NCBI GenBank assembly: GCA_001931875.2
Contig: MSJH02000814.1
Coordinates: 1 to 64,000, forward strand
Source: Byssochlamys sp. IMV 00236
Lineage: Eukaryota > Ascomycota > Eurotiomycetes > Eurotiales > Thermoascaceae
Length of the DNA: 64,000 nt
Direction of reading: 5' to 3'
Below are positions 1-8,646 of this stretch, piece after piece. How positions within the stretch are numbered: the stretch's first letter is position 1; every line of letters starts with the position of its first letter. The notes under the pieces were generated by a model. The model saw only the letters and a program-made list of their open reading frames with translations, searched no databases and was not told the DNA's origin. The translations under genes and the position numbers were made by a program.

Positions 1-480
1 CTCGGCGCACCCCAAGAAACTTTGATTTTTCCTAGCCTATTTAGGCATAGTAGAAATATATAAAAAATATTATAAAATAATTTATATTTTAGTCTACATT
101 ATATATTAAAATTAGGATTTTAGGATTTTAATTGGGTACGCTAGGGCAAGAGTTAGTAAATTACACATAGAAATTCGAAAATTACAAATCTTTCTTGGTT
201 TTTTAATTCTTAAAAATCGATTTTTAGATATTTAATTTTTCTTTTTTTATATATATAAGATATAGGTTATAACCTATATAAATATTTAATTTCGAGTGAA
301 ATATCTTTAGGTTTCGACTTTTAATAAATTTTTAAAGTTTTTAGTTTAAAAGCTCGGCTCACTTAAAAAATAGTAAAAATACTCGGGTGGGCTAAGCTTC
401 TAGGGTGGGCTAAGCTCGCCCCCGGCTGGGCCGAGGTGTAGGCCCGTATTTGCTTATATAAATAGACCTAACTAATATAT
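1..480. repeat. AT-rich degraded repeat, class undetermined
   Basis: AT-rich sequence with almost no CA/TG dinucleotides except a GC-richer tail around 350-450 (cccggctgggccgaggtgta). No reading frame or terminal repeat was recognised. The left edge is cut by the window, so this could be the end of a larger element. The composition fits RIP-mutated repeat DNA. Confidence 0.5.
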
Positions 481-2181
481 TAATAAGAACTAAATATATT
501 GCTTTAAAGAATAACTGCTAGAATATTTAAAGCTAGGTCTAGTTAAGTAAAAGATTAAAAAATTAAAGCATATCTAAGCTAAAGATATAGGATATCTAAC
601 TTATTAGTATAATAAGCTTATTAATATTATTAAAGATACCCCTTTATAACTAATCTATAATTTTAATAAATATAGATTTTAGTCTAGCAAAGATTAAGTA
701 TAAAATATTATTAGGTCTAATAACTATCTTAATCTTATTAAGGTTAAAAAAAGTAAAATTATAATTATAATTAAATATATTACTACAGATAGCTAGTAAA
801 TAAATCTTTTTTTTATATTTAAAAATAATAGGGTTTTTATAGAGAAATAGTTTTATAATAATAAAGATCTGCCTACTAAGACTATTATAATAATATTTTT
901 AACTGGCTAGATTAGCAATAAGCTAGCTTTAATTTAGCTTAACTATTTTATCTCAGTAATAAACCCTTATATATATTATAAAGAGAAATATATCCTTATA
1001 TTTAATAGTTATAGATCCTATCTTATAATAAAATTTCTCTAGCTCTATAAGAACTAGGATATTCTCTCTTTTAGCTTTCTACCTTATATAACCTATCTTT
1101 ATTAACTGCTTAATAATAAATCCTTTTTAAATTATAAGCAGCATTAGCAAAAGATAAATAATAAATTATCTTACTAAGCTAGCAAGTTAATAAAAAAGTT
1201 AGAGTTTTTTATAACGTGCAGGCGTACAGTGCCCCTAGAACCCCTAGAGATTAGAACTAGAACGACTGGCTATTAGGCTATATAGTTCGGTGCTGGCTTA
1301 ACTACGCTTAGGCGTAGTTATTGTGGTCTTTTTAGCTGAGTGGTTAAAGGATCCAGTTCATGTGACCTAGAGCCAGCTAGGTCCTTGACATTTTTATAGA
1401 TTATTAGGCCTATATAAGTAATAGCCTTTAACTCCTAGATTATCTATAACTCTTTTAAAAAATATAAGATATACTTAGTTAATAGCAGTAAAATTATTAA
1501 ATTATTTATTAATTAAATAATTAAAATAGAGCTTCACTAGCTGAAGAAGAATAAGGAGAAAATCCCCTCTTTACTACCTACTGTAATATCTTTATCTAAT
1601 ATTAAAATTACCCTACCTAGATTAACTTAAGCTCTTTAAAAAAACTAGGAAAAATTATTAAAATATATAAAGGAGCTTATACTAAAATTATAATAAAATT
1701 TAATAAAGATCTTTAAGCATATTAAAATCTTAAGCAAATAATTAGTTATAATAAATAACTTAATTAAGAAGATCTGCGCTGCGTAAGTACCTCTATATTA
1801 TTAATATATTAAATAATAGGTTAAACCCCTTAGTAAGAATAGCATATTAAGTATATAGAATATAAATTAATTAATTATAGTTAAGAGGGCTAAATTAAAT
1901 AAAGCTAAAAGGTAAAGGTTATAGAAACAGCATAATAAAATCCTTAATTTAAATACTAATACTAACCCCTAAATAAGAAATTAATATATTAATTTATATA
2001 ACAGAATTAATAGAATCTAATAATACCCTTTTTTAATTATTTAATAGTATGTTATAATAAAGATTAGTTAAATAGCTTTAAAAAATATAAATACAGTAAG
2101 AAATATAAATGCGGGAGAGCTTACCTACAATAGAATAGCGTAAGTAAGCTAGTTATAGATAGTTATTATAGTTAGCGCAAG
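480..2181 (+). mobile_element. RIP-degraded Fot1/pogo-type (Tc1/mariner superfamily) DNA transposon
   Basis: Conceptual translation of the plus strand gives a heavily stop-interrupted DDE transposase. Around 656-679 it reads YNFNKYRF, which matches the family motif YNFDE-x-GF after G-to-A changes (D to N, E to K, G to R). Around 1011-1130 a degenerate copy of the DG(H/Y)-x-SHLT...PPHS-x-HLLQPLD block can be followed. These two blocks are in different frames, so an indel or the local degradation has also shifted the frame. A GC-richer segment at 1211-1395 interrupts the C-terminal part. The 5' terminal inverted repeat was not found, so the left limit is approximate. No functional transposase can be made from this copy. 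Confidence 0.6.
1211..1395. repeat. GC-richer, non-RIPed island inside the Fot1-like element
   Basis: This segment keeps many CA and TG dinucleotides while both flanks have almost none. It contains a perfect 9 bp inverted repeat, taactacgc at 1299-1307 and gcgtagtta at 1312-1320, with a 4 nt loop. It also contains a tRNA A-box-like string, tagctgagtgg, near 1333. It splits the degraded transposase reading. It is therefore probably an insertion later than the main RIP episodes, possibly a SINE-like or other short non-autonomous element; the class is not established. Confidence 0.45.
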
Positions 2182-2563
2182 TACAGTAAATCCTAGCTAT
2201 AACAAATTAAATCAGACCGGTACTTTTATTTATTATAGCGTGGTATTTATTATATTAAATATTAGGGAAAGGTAATTTACATTATGTGATTATAGTAAAG
2301 GGGAGAAAATTTTCAATATTATATAATATATACCTAAAAATAAAGGGATTTTATTAGCTATTTAAGGATTTTACACGTGATATATTACTTGTTATAACAA
2401 ATCCCCTATATAAAAATAACGGCCAGCTAGGGATTTGTATCGAATTTCGTTATAGGGCAGATTTAATAAATTTTATATGGGGGTTTAAATTAGACACGCT
2501 GTTCAGTTCGTTATAGCGAAAAATTTATTATAGCTAGGTTCGTTATAGCGAGGGTTTACTGTA
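2182..2563. mobile_element. 382 bp MITE-like element with Fot1/pogo-type terminal inverted repeats
   Basis: The left end (2182 onward) begins tacagtaaatcctagctata and the right end (to 2563) is tatagcgagggtttactgta. They are inverted copies apart from two C-to-T/G-to-A differences in the left copy. ACAGTAAACCCTCGCTATAACG is the kind of terminus found on Fot1/pogo-type elements, which duplicate TA. No transposase fits inside 382 bp, so this is either a non-autonomous derivative or a remnant whose right end is shared with the adjacent degraded transposon. Its right edge is exactly where AT-rich DNA changes to normal gene-bearing DNA. Confidence 0.6.
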
Positions 2564-2957
2564 ATAATTTAGCTGGCGATGTCTTCACATAGTGGACACA
2601 TGAGACTAACCGAAACCGGCTCAATATGGACTTAATTTCCAGATATGGCGGAACCCTCGGTTTCCGACAAAGAAAAGAAGACCCTTATGTCCGACACCAG
2701 CATCAAAGATTTTGCTTTTACGAACAGTTAACAAGTAAGGGCTAGTTTACTAGAATGACGCTTATAAACCCTTTTAAGGTCTAGAACGATACGGGGTTAA
2801 TTCGGCCGATATGTTTCCGATGGTTCTGGCAGACTACTCTAAGCTTTTACCTGGCCATTACTGATTTATATATCTAGTCGCCTCTCGTTCATAACCAGCC
2901 ATCCCTATATTCCCCTCCAACCTTGACACAGCTATCAGACTGCCAAGGTCACCTAAG
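2564..2957 (+). promoter_or_regulatory. Upstream region of the MFS transporter gene
   Basis: About 390 bp of ordinary-composition DNA between the transposon edge and the transporter ATG. No convincing TATA box or known operator was recognised. The gene's promoter must be here, immediately next to RIP-mutated DNA. Confidence 0.4.
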
Positions 2958-4775
2958 ATGGCGTTCATAATCCAGTATACACGACTGCGAAAGCAGGTTC
3001 TGCAGCAATTGCAGGAGATGGACGCGGTGGAAGAGAAGGACGAGGCCGTACCGACGCCAGCAGACGCCGATGTGACTAACCAGTCGCAACCGGGTAAGCC
3101 ATACAACCCTTCACGCTATTGCCAGATCAGTGGAATCACGTTGGAAGAGGATTGTAACGGTGAACAGTACTTTCGAGTTGGATGGGCAGGACCGGATGAT
3201 CAGTTTAACCCGCGGAACTGGACCACGACACAACGTCTCTTTGCAACGCTCTCAGTATGTTTGATCGCTCTGGTAGCGACCATGGCATCGTCCATTGATG
3301 CTGCGGTCATTACCCCAGCATCCAAGACGTTTGGAGTCGCCGAGGTGGTCGAATCGTTAGCAACGGGTATCTATCTGGTCGGATTTGGCGTTGGTTCAGT
3401 GATCGCGAGTCCCTTGTCCGAAATGGTCGGTCGATACCCTGTGTACCTGGGCGCCCTATCAATCTTTGCAGCATGGCTCTTGGGGGCAGCGTTGGCACCC
3501 AATATCGGGGCACAGATTGTCTTTCGCTTTCTGGCGGGAGTGTCCAGCTCCGCTCCCCTCACCGTGGCCGGAGGATCTGTCTCTGATGTCTGGGACACTC
3601 TGGAAAAGACATTCGCCTTTCCCTTTTTTGCAATACAAGGATTTGGCGGTCCTTGTCTTGGTAAGTCCATACAATGCAGACACATGAGAGTCGAGGCTCA
3701 TTAATCAATATCTTATAGGACCCGTCGTTGGTGCGTATATAGGCCAAAGCCCCCACATCGACTGGAGATGGACGGAATGGGTCATGCTTATCTTGAACGG
3801 TCTGATTATTACATTACTATTCCTATTCAAACGTGAAACTTTCGGACCCCAGCTCCTTTACTACAAGGCTAGATTCTTCCGACAGGCTACAGGTGACCCG
3901 CGATTCAAAACCGAGCTGGAAGCTTCCGGGGCGGTGTCTGTAACCACAACGTTAAAGCGCCATTTCAGTCGTCCGTGGATCCTTGCCGTTGAGCCGATTG
4001 TTATATTCATGACCTTCTATCTGACCGTGGTTTACATCGTGCTCTTCACGTTCCTGGATGGGTGAGTATTGATTGTCCCGTGACTGCGGACCCGGTTTGG
4101 ATTGTCTTGCTGATACCCTGACATAGTTACCCGGTCATATTTGGCCGTGTCCACCATATCAACGATGGACTTGCGAACATCTGTTTCCTGGGCTTGTGGA
4201 TAGGTATATTGCTGTCTATGTTGCTGGTTCCGATTTTGTACAGAAGAACACAGACACAGTTGAAGAAAGATGGCGACGACGGTTCTGGAAAAGTACTCAA
4301 CCGAGAATCCCGTCTGTTCTTTGCCATGGTCGGGGCTCCAGCACTTCCAATCGGTCTTTTCTGGATGGGGTGGACAGATTTCGTGAGGATCCCTGTCTCG
4401 TGTAAAGCTTATTGTAACACTGTCTAATCGATTGATATCTCACAGTCTTCTATTTCGATCTGGTCCCCATTGGTTGCCAGTGTCGCCGTCGGCTTTGCCA
4501 ATATCTGCATTTTCATGTCGGCGTACATGTATATTATCGACTCATACTTACACTATGCTGCTTCGGCCCTCACATTTACCGCTCTCGTCCGATACCTGGC
4601 TGCTGGAGGCATGACTGTCGTCGGCATCCCGATGTACAATAATCTGGGCGTGCACTGGGCATTGACTGTGTTGGGTATTATAAGCGTCGTTGTGACGCCG
4701 ATCCCCTACATTCTGTACTTCTGGGGACCGAACCTGCGAAAGAGGAGCAAATGGGCCACGGCTATTTCGACCTGA
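2958..4775 (+). CDS. Major facilitator superfamily transporter, DHA1 (drug:H+ antiporter/polyamine) type
   Basis: Four exons: 2958-3660, 3719-4061, 4127-4382, 4446-4775, giving 543 residues. The introns (58, 65 and 63 nt) have GTAAGT, GTGAGT and GTGAGG donors and TAG, TAG and CAG acceptors, and the frame is kept across all of them. The N-terminal ~90 residues are hydrophilic, with NPRNW at 84-88 as is common before the first membrane helix of fungal DHA1 carriers. Hydrophobic helices follow from about residue 94. The MFS loop 2-3 motif is SPLSEMVGRYPVY (151-163), RFLAG is at 190-194, and the exon 1/2 join produces the antiporter-type motif GPVVGAYIG. A long central loop (KARFFRQATGDPRFK) divides two six-helix halves. 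It is predicted to sit in the plasma membrane and export drugs or polyamines by proton exchange; the substrate cannot be read from sequence. It lies only ~390 bp from RIPed DNA. Confidence 0.88.
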
Positions 4776-5425
4776 GAAGACTCATGGTTCTCGACACACA
4801 GACCAATGGCGACAAACGAGGCATAGATAACGGAGAAATCGGGAAAAGGAGCACGAGGAAACATTTTTCTGCGTCTCATTTCCATCTATGACCGCGATGG
4901 AAAATTTTCTGACTGGAGAAGACGATATGAGGAACAAATCAATATATTGGGGAGGCCGCAAATTCCAGGGAAGACAGGATCGAGCAATGTCAGTGCTGAA
5001 CACGAGACCCGCGATACGATGAGGTCGGGCGTGTGAATATTGCAGTTTGTCTGCGCAGATAAATAGAGCAAGGGATTAATAGATAGAATTAGACTAGGAG
5101 ACAAGATTGGCCCTAAGAATTAGACTTGATCAATCTAATATACGATTTCATTAGGACTTTTTTGAGTTCCTTTTACTTCCTAAGGGAGCCAGCTTGTCAG
5201 CAGATTTTACTCGGCGTCGCGCTTATTATTACGAAGGTCCGACTCTTCCACCACTTTCTAAAATTTGATTCCAGAGTAGTCATTTGATACTGTAGGATGC
5301 AGAATGAAATCTTAAAAGTGCAGCCGTTGCATCCTGTATTGAACCTGGAGAGCTTGGGCGGAGGCTTTTGACTTGTGGTAGTTCGGTCATATAAAGCATA
5401 TGAGGAAAATTTCTCGCATTCATCT
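4776..5425. other. Intergenic region between transporter and tRNA-Trp
   Basis: Holds the transporter 3' region and the upstream flank of the tRNA. Short reading frames here are overlapping, have no recognisable motif and show no splice logic. I see no further gene. Confidence 0.5.
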
Positions 5426-5497
5426 GGGCCTGTGGCGCAACGGTAGCGCGTTCGACTCCAGATCGAAAGGTTGTTGGTTCAAATCCTGCCGGGCTCA
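5426..5497 (+). tRNA. tRNA-Trp (anticodon CCA)
   Basis: The 72 nt fold as a complete cloverleaf without an intron. The acceptor stem is GGGCCTG with CGGGCTC (two G-U pairs) and the discriminator is A5497. The D-arm is GCGC-AACGGTA-GCGC. The anticodon arm is TTCGA-CTCCAGA-TCGAA with CCA at positions 34-36. The variable loop is 5 nt and the T-arm is GTTGG-TTCAAAT-CCTGC, with one T-T mismatch. A and B boxes (TGGCGCAACGG, GGTTCAAATCC) are present. A T-run just downstream (about 5503-5508) can terminate RNA polymerase III. An identical gene lies on the other strand at 8343-8414. Confidence 0.93.
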
Positions 5498-6037
5498 TGT
5501 GTTATTTTTTGCCTTATAAGCTTTTTTTATTGTATTTTTTTTTTTACATGAATTGGAGGATGGATAGTACTTGCATCCGCTATTTTTCTAACCCACTAAC
5601 CCAGGCGAAAACAGCCTGTCCCAGAATAACACCACCAAAGATTCTAATTCTACAACATGACTCCAAACGATGTCTGATTGGCTAAAGATAAGAAGTACCC
5701 GAAGAAACCAAATGTTGGACTCAATTCTCAATGTTCCAGACGAGAGGAGATGAGGCACTGGAACAGGTACAGCAATTTGAAAGGACAGAAGATGGTCTAT
5801 AATTTCTTGCCAATAATGGCGATGGTTCTTTGATGGCGACAAAAGGGTTGACTCATTGACGGGCTTATCTCGCCCCACGTGACCTTCATTTTGCCCGCAT
5901 TCGCCGACTCCGGAGTTCAAACTTTTCCCCGAGCCGGTGTGACTCTGATTATTCCCCAGATCTTTAAGTTGTCTTCTTCCTCAATTGTATCTTTGGACTC
6001 TGCAAGCTTCAGCTTTAATCTATAATCGTCCGCAATC
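5498..6037 (+). promoter_or_regulatory. Promoter region of argininosuccinate synthase
   Basis: 540 bp between tRNA-Trp and the argininosuccinate synthase start codon. It carries a perfect cross-pathway control site at 5849-5855 and a near match TGACTCT at 5940-5946. A C/T-rich tract precedes the ATG (about 5966-5990), as is common near fungal transcription starts. A minus-strand open frame covering 5588-5920 has no recognisable motif and I treat it as chance. Confidence 0.5.
5849..5855 (+). promoter_or_regulatory. Cross-pathway control element (TGACTCA), Gcn4/CpcA-type site
   Basis: Exact 7-mer TGACTCA 183 bp upstream of the argininosuccinate synthase ATG. This is the established binding site of the bZIP activators Gcn4 (yeast) and CpcA/Cpc-1 (filamentous fungi), which induce amino acid biosynthesis genes on starvation. 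A second site with one mismatch (TGACTCT) lies at 5940-5946. Position and target gene make function likely; occupancy is inferred. Confidence 0.7.
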
Positions 6038-7555
6038 ATGAAGGGCAGAGTTTGTCTCGCTTACTCCGGTCAGTACGCATTACTCATTCATCTTTTCTTC
6101 TAAAAGCACTGACCGTACCCCGCAGGCGGTCTCGATACCAGCACCATCCTGCGATGGCTCCTGGACGAGGGCTATGAGGTTGTCTGCTTCCTCGCCAATG
6201 TTGGTCAGAAGGAGGACTGGGAGTCTGTCCGGGCCAAGGCCAAGCAGATTGGTGCTTCCAAGATGGTCATCCTCGACCTCCGCCGCGAGTTCATCGAGCA
6301 GCTCTGCTACCGTGCCGTGCAGTGCAACGCCCAGTACGAGGGACGATATCTGCTTGGAACCAGTTTGGCCCGCCCTGTGATCGCCCGTGCTCAGATGCGC
6401 GTTGCTCAGGAGGAGGGCTGTGACTATGTCTCTCACGGCTGCACTGGCAAGGGCAACGACGGTATCCGTTTCGAGTTGGCTTTCCTTGCCATTGACCCTA
6501 AGATCAAGATCATCGCTCCCTGGAGAATCAAGGAGTTCTGCGACCGCTTCCAGGGCCGTAGTGATCTCCTCGACTACGCCGCTGAGAAGAAGATCCCTGT
6601 TACCTCCACCAAGGCCAAGCCCTACAGTATGGACGAGAACGAGAGCCACTGCAGTTACGAGGCCGGTTCCCTCGAAGACCCCTCTATTCCTCCTCCCGAC
6701 GACATGTGGATCAAGACCATCGACCCTCGCCAGGCTCCTGACGAGCCCACTGACATTGCCATCTCTTTCGAGAAGGGTATTCCCGTCAAGCTCGTCGCCG
6801 AGGGCAAGGAGATCACCGACAGTGTTGAGATCTTCGTTGCTCTCAACGAGATTGGCCGCAAGAACGGCATTGGCAGAATCGACATTGTCGAGGTGCGTTT
6901 TGATATTTCTCAAAAGGGAGCTTGGAAGGCTGTATTGTGTACTGATTAGTATCTAGAACCGCTTCATTGGTCTGAAGAGCCGTGGCTGCTACGATGCTCC
7001 CGCCATGACCATCCTCAGACTCGCTCACTTGGACGCCGAGTCCCTCGTCATGGATGGCCGTGTTCGCTCGCTCCGTGACCAGTTTGTTACTCACCACTGG
7101 TCTGAGCTTCTCTACAACGGTCTCTACTTCTCCCCCGAGCGGGAGTTCATTGAGAACTCCCTGGTGTTCTGCCAGCGCCGCGTGGTATGTATATATTGAC
7201 ATCTTTCCCGTCGCCCTTATGGGGAGTGTGTGTTCTTTTATGAACAGGGACTAACACCTTCCGCGCAGAACGCCGATGTTCGTCTCCGCTGCTACAAGGG
7301 CAACGTCTACGTCCTCGGACGCAGCTCCAAGACCGAGAAGCTCTACGACTCCGAGGAGGCCTCCATGGACACTCTCACTGACTTCAGCCCTCAAGACACC
7401 AGTATGTCAATGCCTTTCCTACTGTATATATATTTCTGCCTGGACACCTTTACTGACTGTCTACTGCAGCTGGTTTCATCAACATCAACGCTATCCGTCT
7501 TAAGAAGTACGGACAGCAGAAGGCCGAGGAGGGTAACAGCCTCGCGAAGGCTTAA
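6038..7555 (+). CDS. Argininosuccinate synthase (EC 6.3.4.5)
   Basis: Condenses citrulline with aspartate using ATP to give argininosuccinate, the penultimate step of arginine synthesis, in the cytosol. Five exons: 6038-6068, 6126-6892, 6957-7184, 7269-7401, 7470-7555, giving 414 residues, the usual family length. The first exon is only 31 nt and its junction splits the ATP-binding PP-loop motif AYSGGLDTS (residues 8-16), which is intact after splicing. The second family signature, GCTGKGNDGIRFE, occupies residues 115-127. Other conserved blocks include ARPVIARAQ, PWRIKEFCDRFQGRSDLLDYA, KPYSMDENESHCSYE and the C-terminal SRGCYDAPAMTILRLAHLD. Donors are GTCAGT, GTGCGT, GTATGT and GTATGT. The start codon is the only ATG compatible with MKGRVCLAYSGG. 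Yeast ARG1 is the equivalent. The TGACTCA upstream suggests cross-pathway control. Confidence 0.96.
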
Positions 7556-8342
7556 AACCTTAAAAAACGGGATACTGTCATTATGTGCATGTTATCTAGC
7601 TATTAAGGCACGACGTGGATCTACATTCTCCAGGGGCCTGTTCATTTGTTTCGGTTTTGCATCATTGAAGCCACGCATCACGTTTATGGTATAGAAAAGA
7701 GATGCAGTCATGTCTCTAGTAAAAATTTCGGTGTTACAATGAGATTTCGGAAACGGGGTCTAAAAGAATTAAAGAGTTATGACAAATCTTCCTAGCATGC
7801 ACGCCTTTCTTTTGCTCATCCACACCCCGTTGTATTTTTTTTTCCGGCTCTTTCCCAACCACAAATGGCTCTGGCACTGGGATCATATCACCTTGCTCTA
7901 GGACTTCTGGTAAGCAGCCCTGGTAAATGATCAGATTGGCCTGACTGTCCTTGATAGAAGAACCTAACACGAACTTGTCCTGTGCATACCCAGACTTGAT
8001 CCGAAGCAATGCATTAATTGGACAAATAATAAATTTTATCTCTTGACCAGAACAGTCGTTTTGGGTAATTGCCAGCAGAATTGAAGACAACTTCTCTCGA
8101 TTTTAGTACGTCTCTTCCTGGTGTGCATGATAATAGAGACAGGAAATCTAATCCCGTATATCCATGTGTTTACTATTCACTCTACCACGACTGATGAAAC
8201 TTGTTGACCGATCTCCAAGTGTAATCTCCTAAACGGCATATCTGGAAAAAAAAAAAAAAGGAAATATCGGCAGAAGACTTCACCGCCCATGGAATGAAGC
8301 AAAAAAAAGAACAAAGAAAGAAAAAAAGGAAAAAAAAGGACA
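7556..8342. other. Intergenic region between argininosuccinate synthase and the second tRNA-Trp
   Basis: Contains the 3' region of argininosuccinate synthase and poly-A/poly-T-rich stretches at 8242-8340. One minus-strand open frame (7734-8090) is listed separately. No other gene or structured element was recognised. Confidence 0.5.
7734..8090 (-). CDS. Hypothetical open frame, 118 residues, doubtful
   Basis: An uninterrupted minus-strand frame from an ATG at 8090 to a stop at 7734. It matches no family that I recognise, has no evident signal peptide or membrane segment, and its C-terminal half is hydrophilic and charged (PEKKIQRGVDEQKKG). It is longer than most chance frames in the gene island, yet it overlaps the likely 3' untranslated region of argininosuccinate synthase and has no independent support. 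It may be a relic or chance. Confidence 0.2.
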   Translation of the reverse strand: MSSILLAITQNDCSGQEIKFIICPINALLRIKSGYAQDKFVLGSSIKDSQANLIIYQGCLPEVLEQGDMIPVPEPFVVGKEPEKKIQRGVDEQKKGVHARKICHNSLILLDPVSEISL

Positions 8343-8414
8343 TGAGCCCGGCAGGATTTGAACCAACAACCTTTCGATCTGGAGTCGAACGCGCTACCGT
8401 TGCGCCACAGGCCC
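8343..8414 (-). tRNA. tRNA-Trp (anticodon CCA), second copy in inverted orientation
   Basis: The reverse complement is identical base for base to the plus-strand tRNA-Trp at 5426-5497, including the T-T mismatch in the T-stem, the CCA anticodon and the A discriminator. The flanks do not match those of the first copy, so only the gene body is shared. Long T-runs on the minus strand downstream (poly-A on the plus strand, 8300-8338) provide polymerase III terminators. The two copies face inward, about 2.85 kb apart, with argininosuccinate synthase between them. Confidence 0.93.
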
Positions 8415-8646
8415 GTACAATGTTATTAGTCATCCATGTTTTCGCTTCAACAGCAGGAGATATTGTGGTCAATTCAATGTAGTTAACTGGGTAGGTCTTG
8501 TTCGCGCATAGCTTTTACCTTCGATTTCCTTAATCGACACCAAATAGCCCCAGACCAATCGTTATTATAATTTTCTGTGTAGGGAACGGAATATCTACTG
8601 ATATCACAAACAATATTGCGGGATCCCAACGAAGCTGGATCCGCCA
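8415..8646. other. Short intergenic region
   Basis: The upstream flank of the minus-strand tRNA-Trp and the 3' region of the minus-strand FAD oxidoreductase. Nothing else seen. Confidence 0.5.

Noticed and set aside
1299..1395. Helitron 3' end (hairpin followed by CTAG)
   Set aside because: The hairpin is present but no CTRR terminus at the usual short distance; the evidence is insufficient.
1320..1395. A functional tRNA gene
   Set aside because: An A-box-like string is present but no cloverleaf, T-arm or acceptor stem can be formed.
5280..5498. 72-codon minus-strand frame beginning MSPAGFEPTTFRSG
   Set aside because: It is the antisense of tRNA-Trp at 5426-5497. The same peptide appears from the second tRNA copy (8294-8482), so it is a translation of tRNA sequence.
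5588..5920. 110-codon minus-strand frame in the argininosuccinate synthase promoter
   Set aside because: No family motif; overlaps the cross-pathway control site and promoter. Could be chance.
6080..6913. 277-codon minus-strand frame
   Set aside because: Fully antisense to exon 2 of argininosuccinate synthase; a codon-bias shadow of a highly expressed GC-rich exon.
6387..6956. 189-codon plus-strand frame rich in Arg/Ser
   Set aside because: Out-of-frame shadow of argininosuccinate synthase exon 2.
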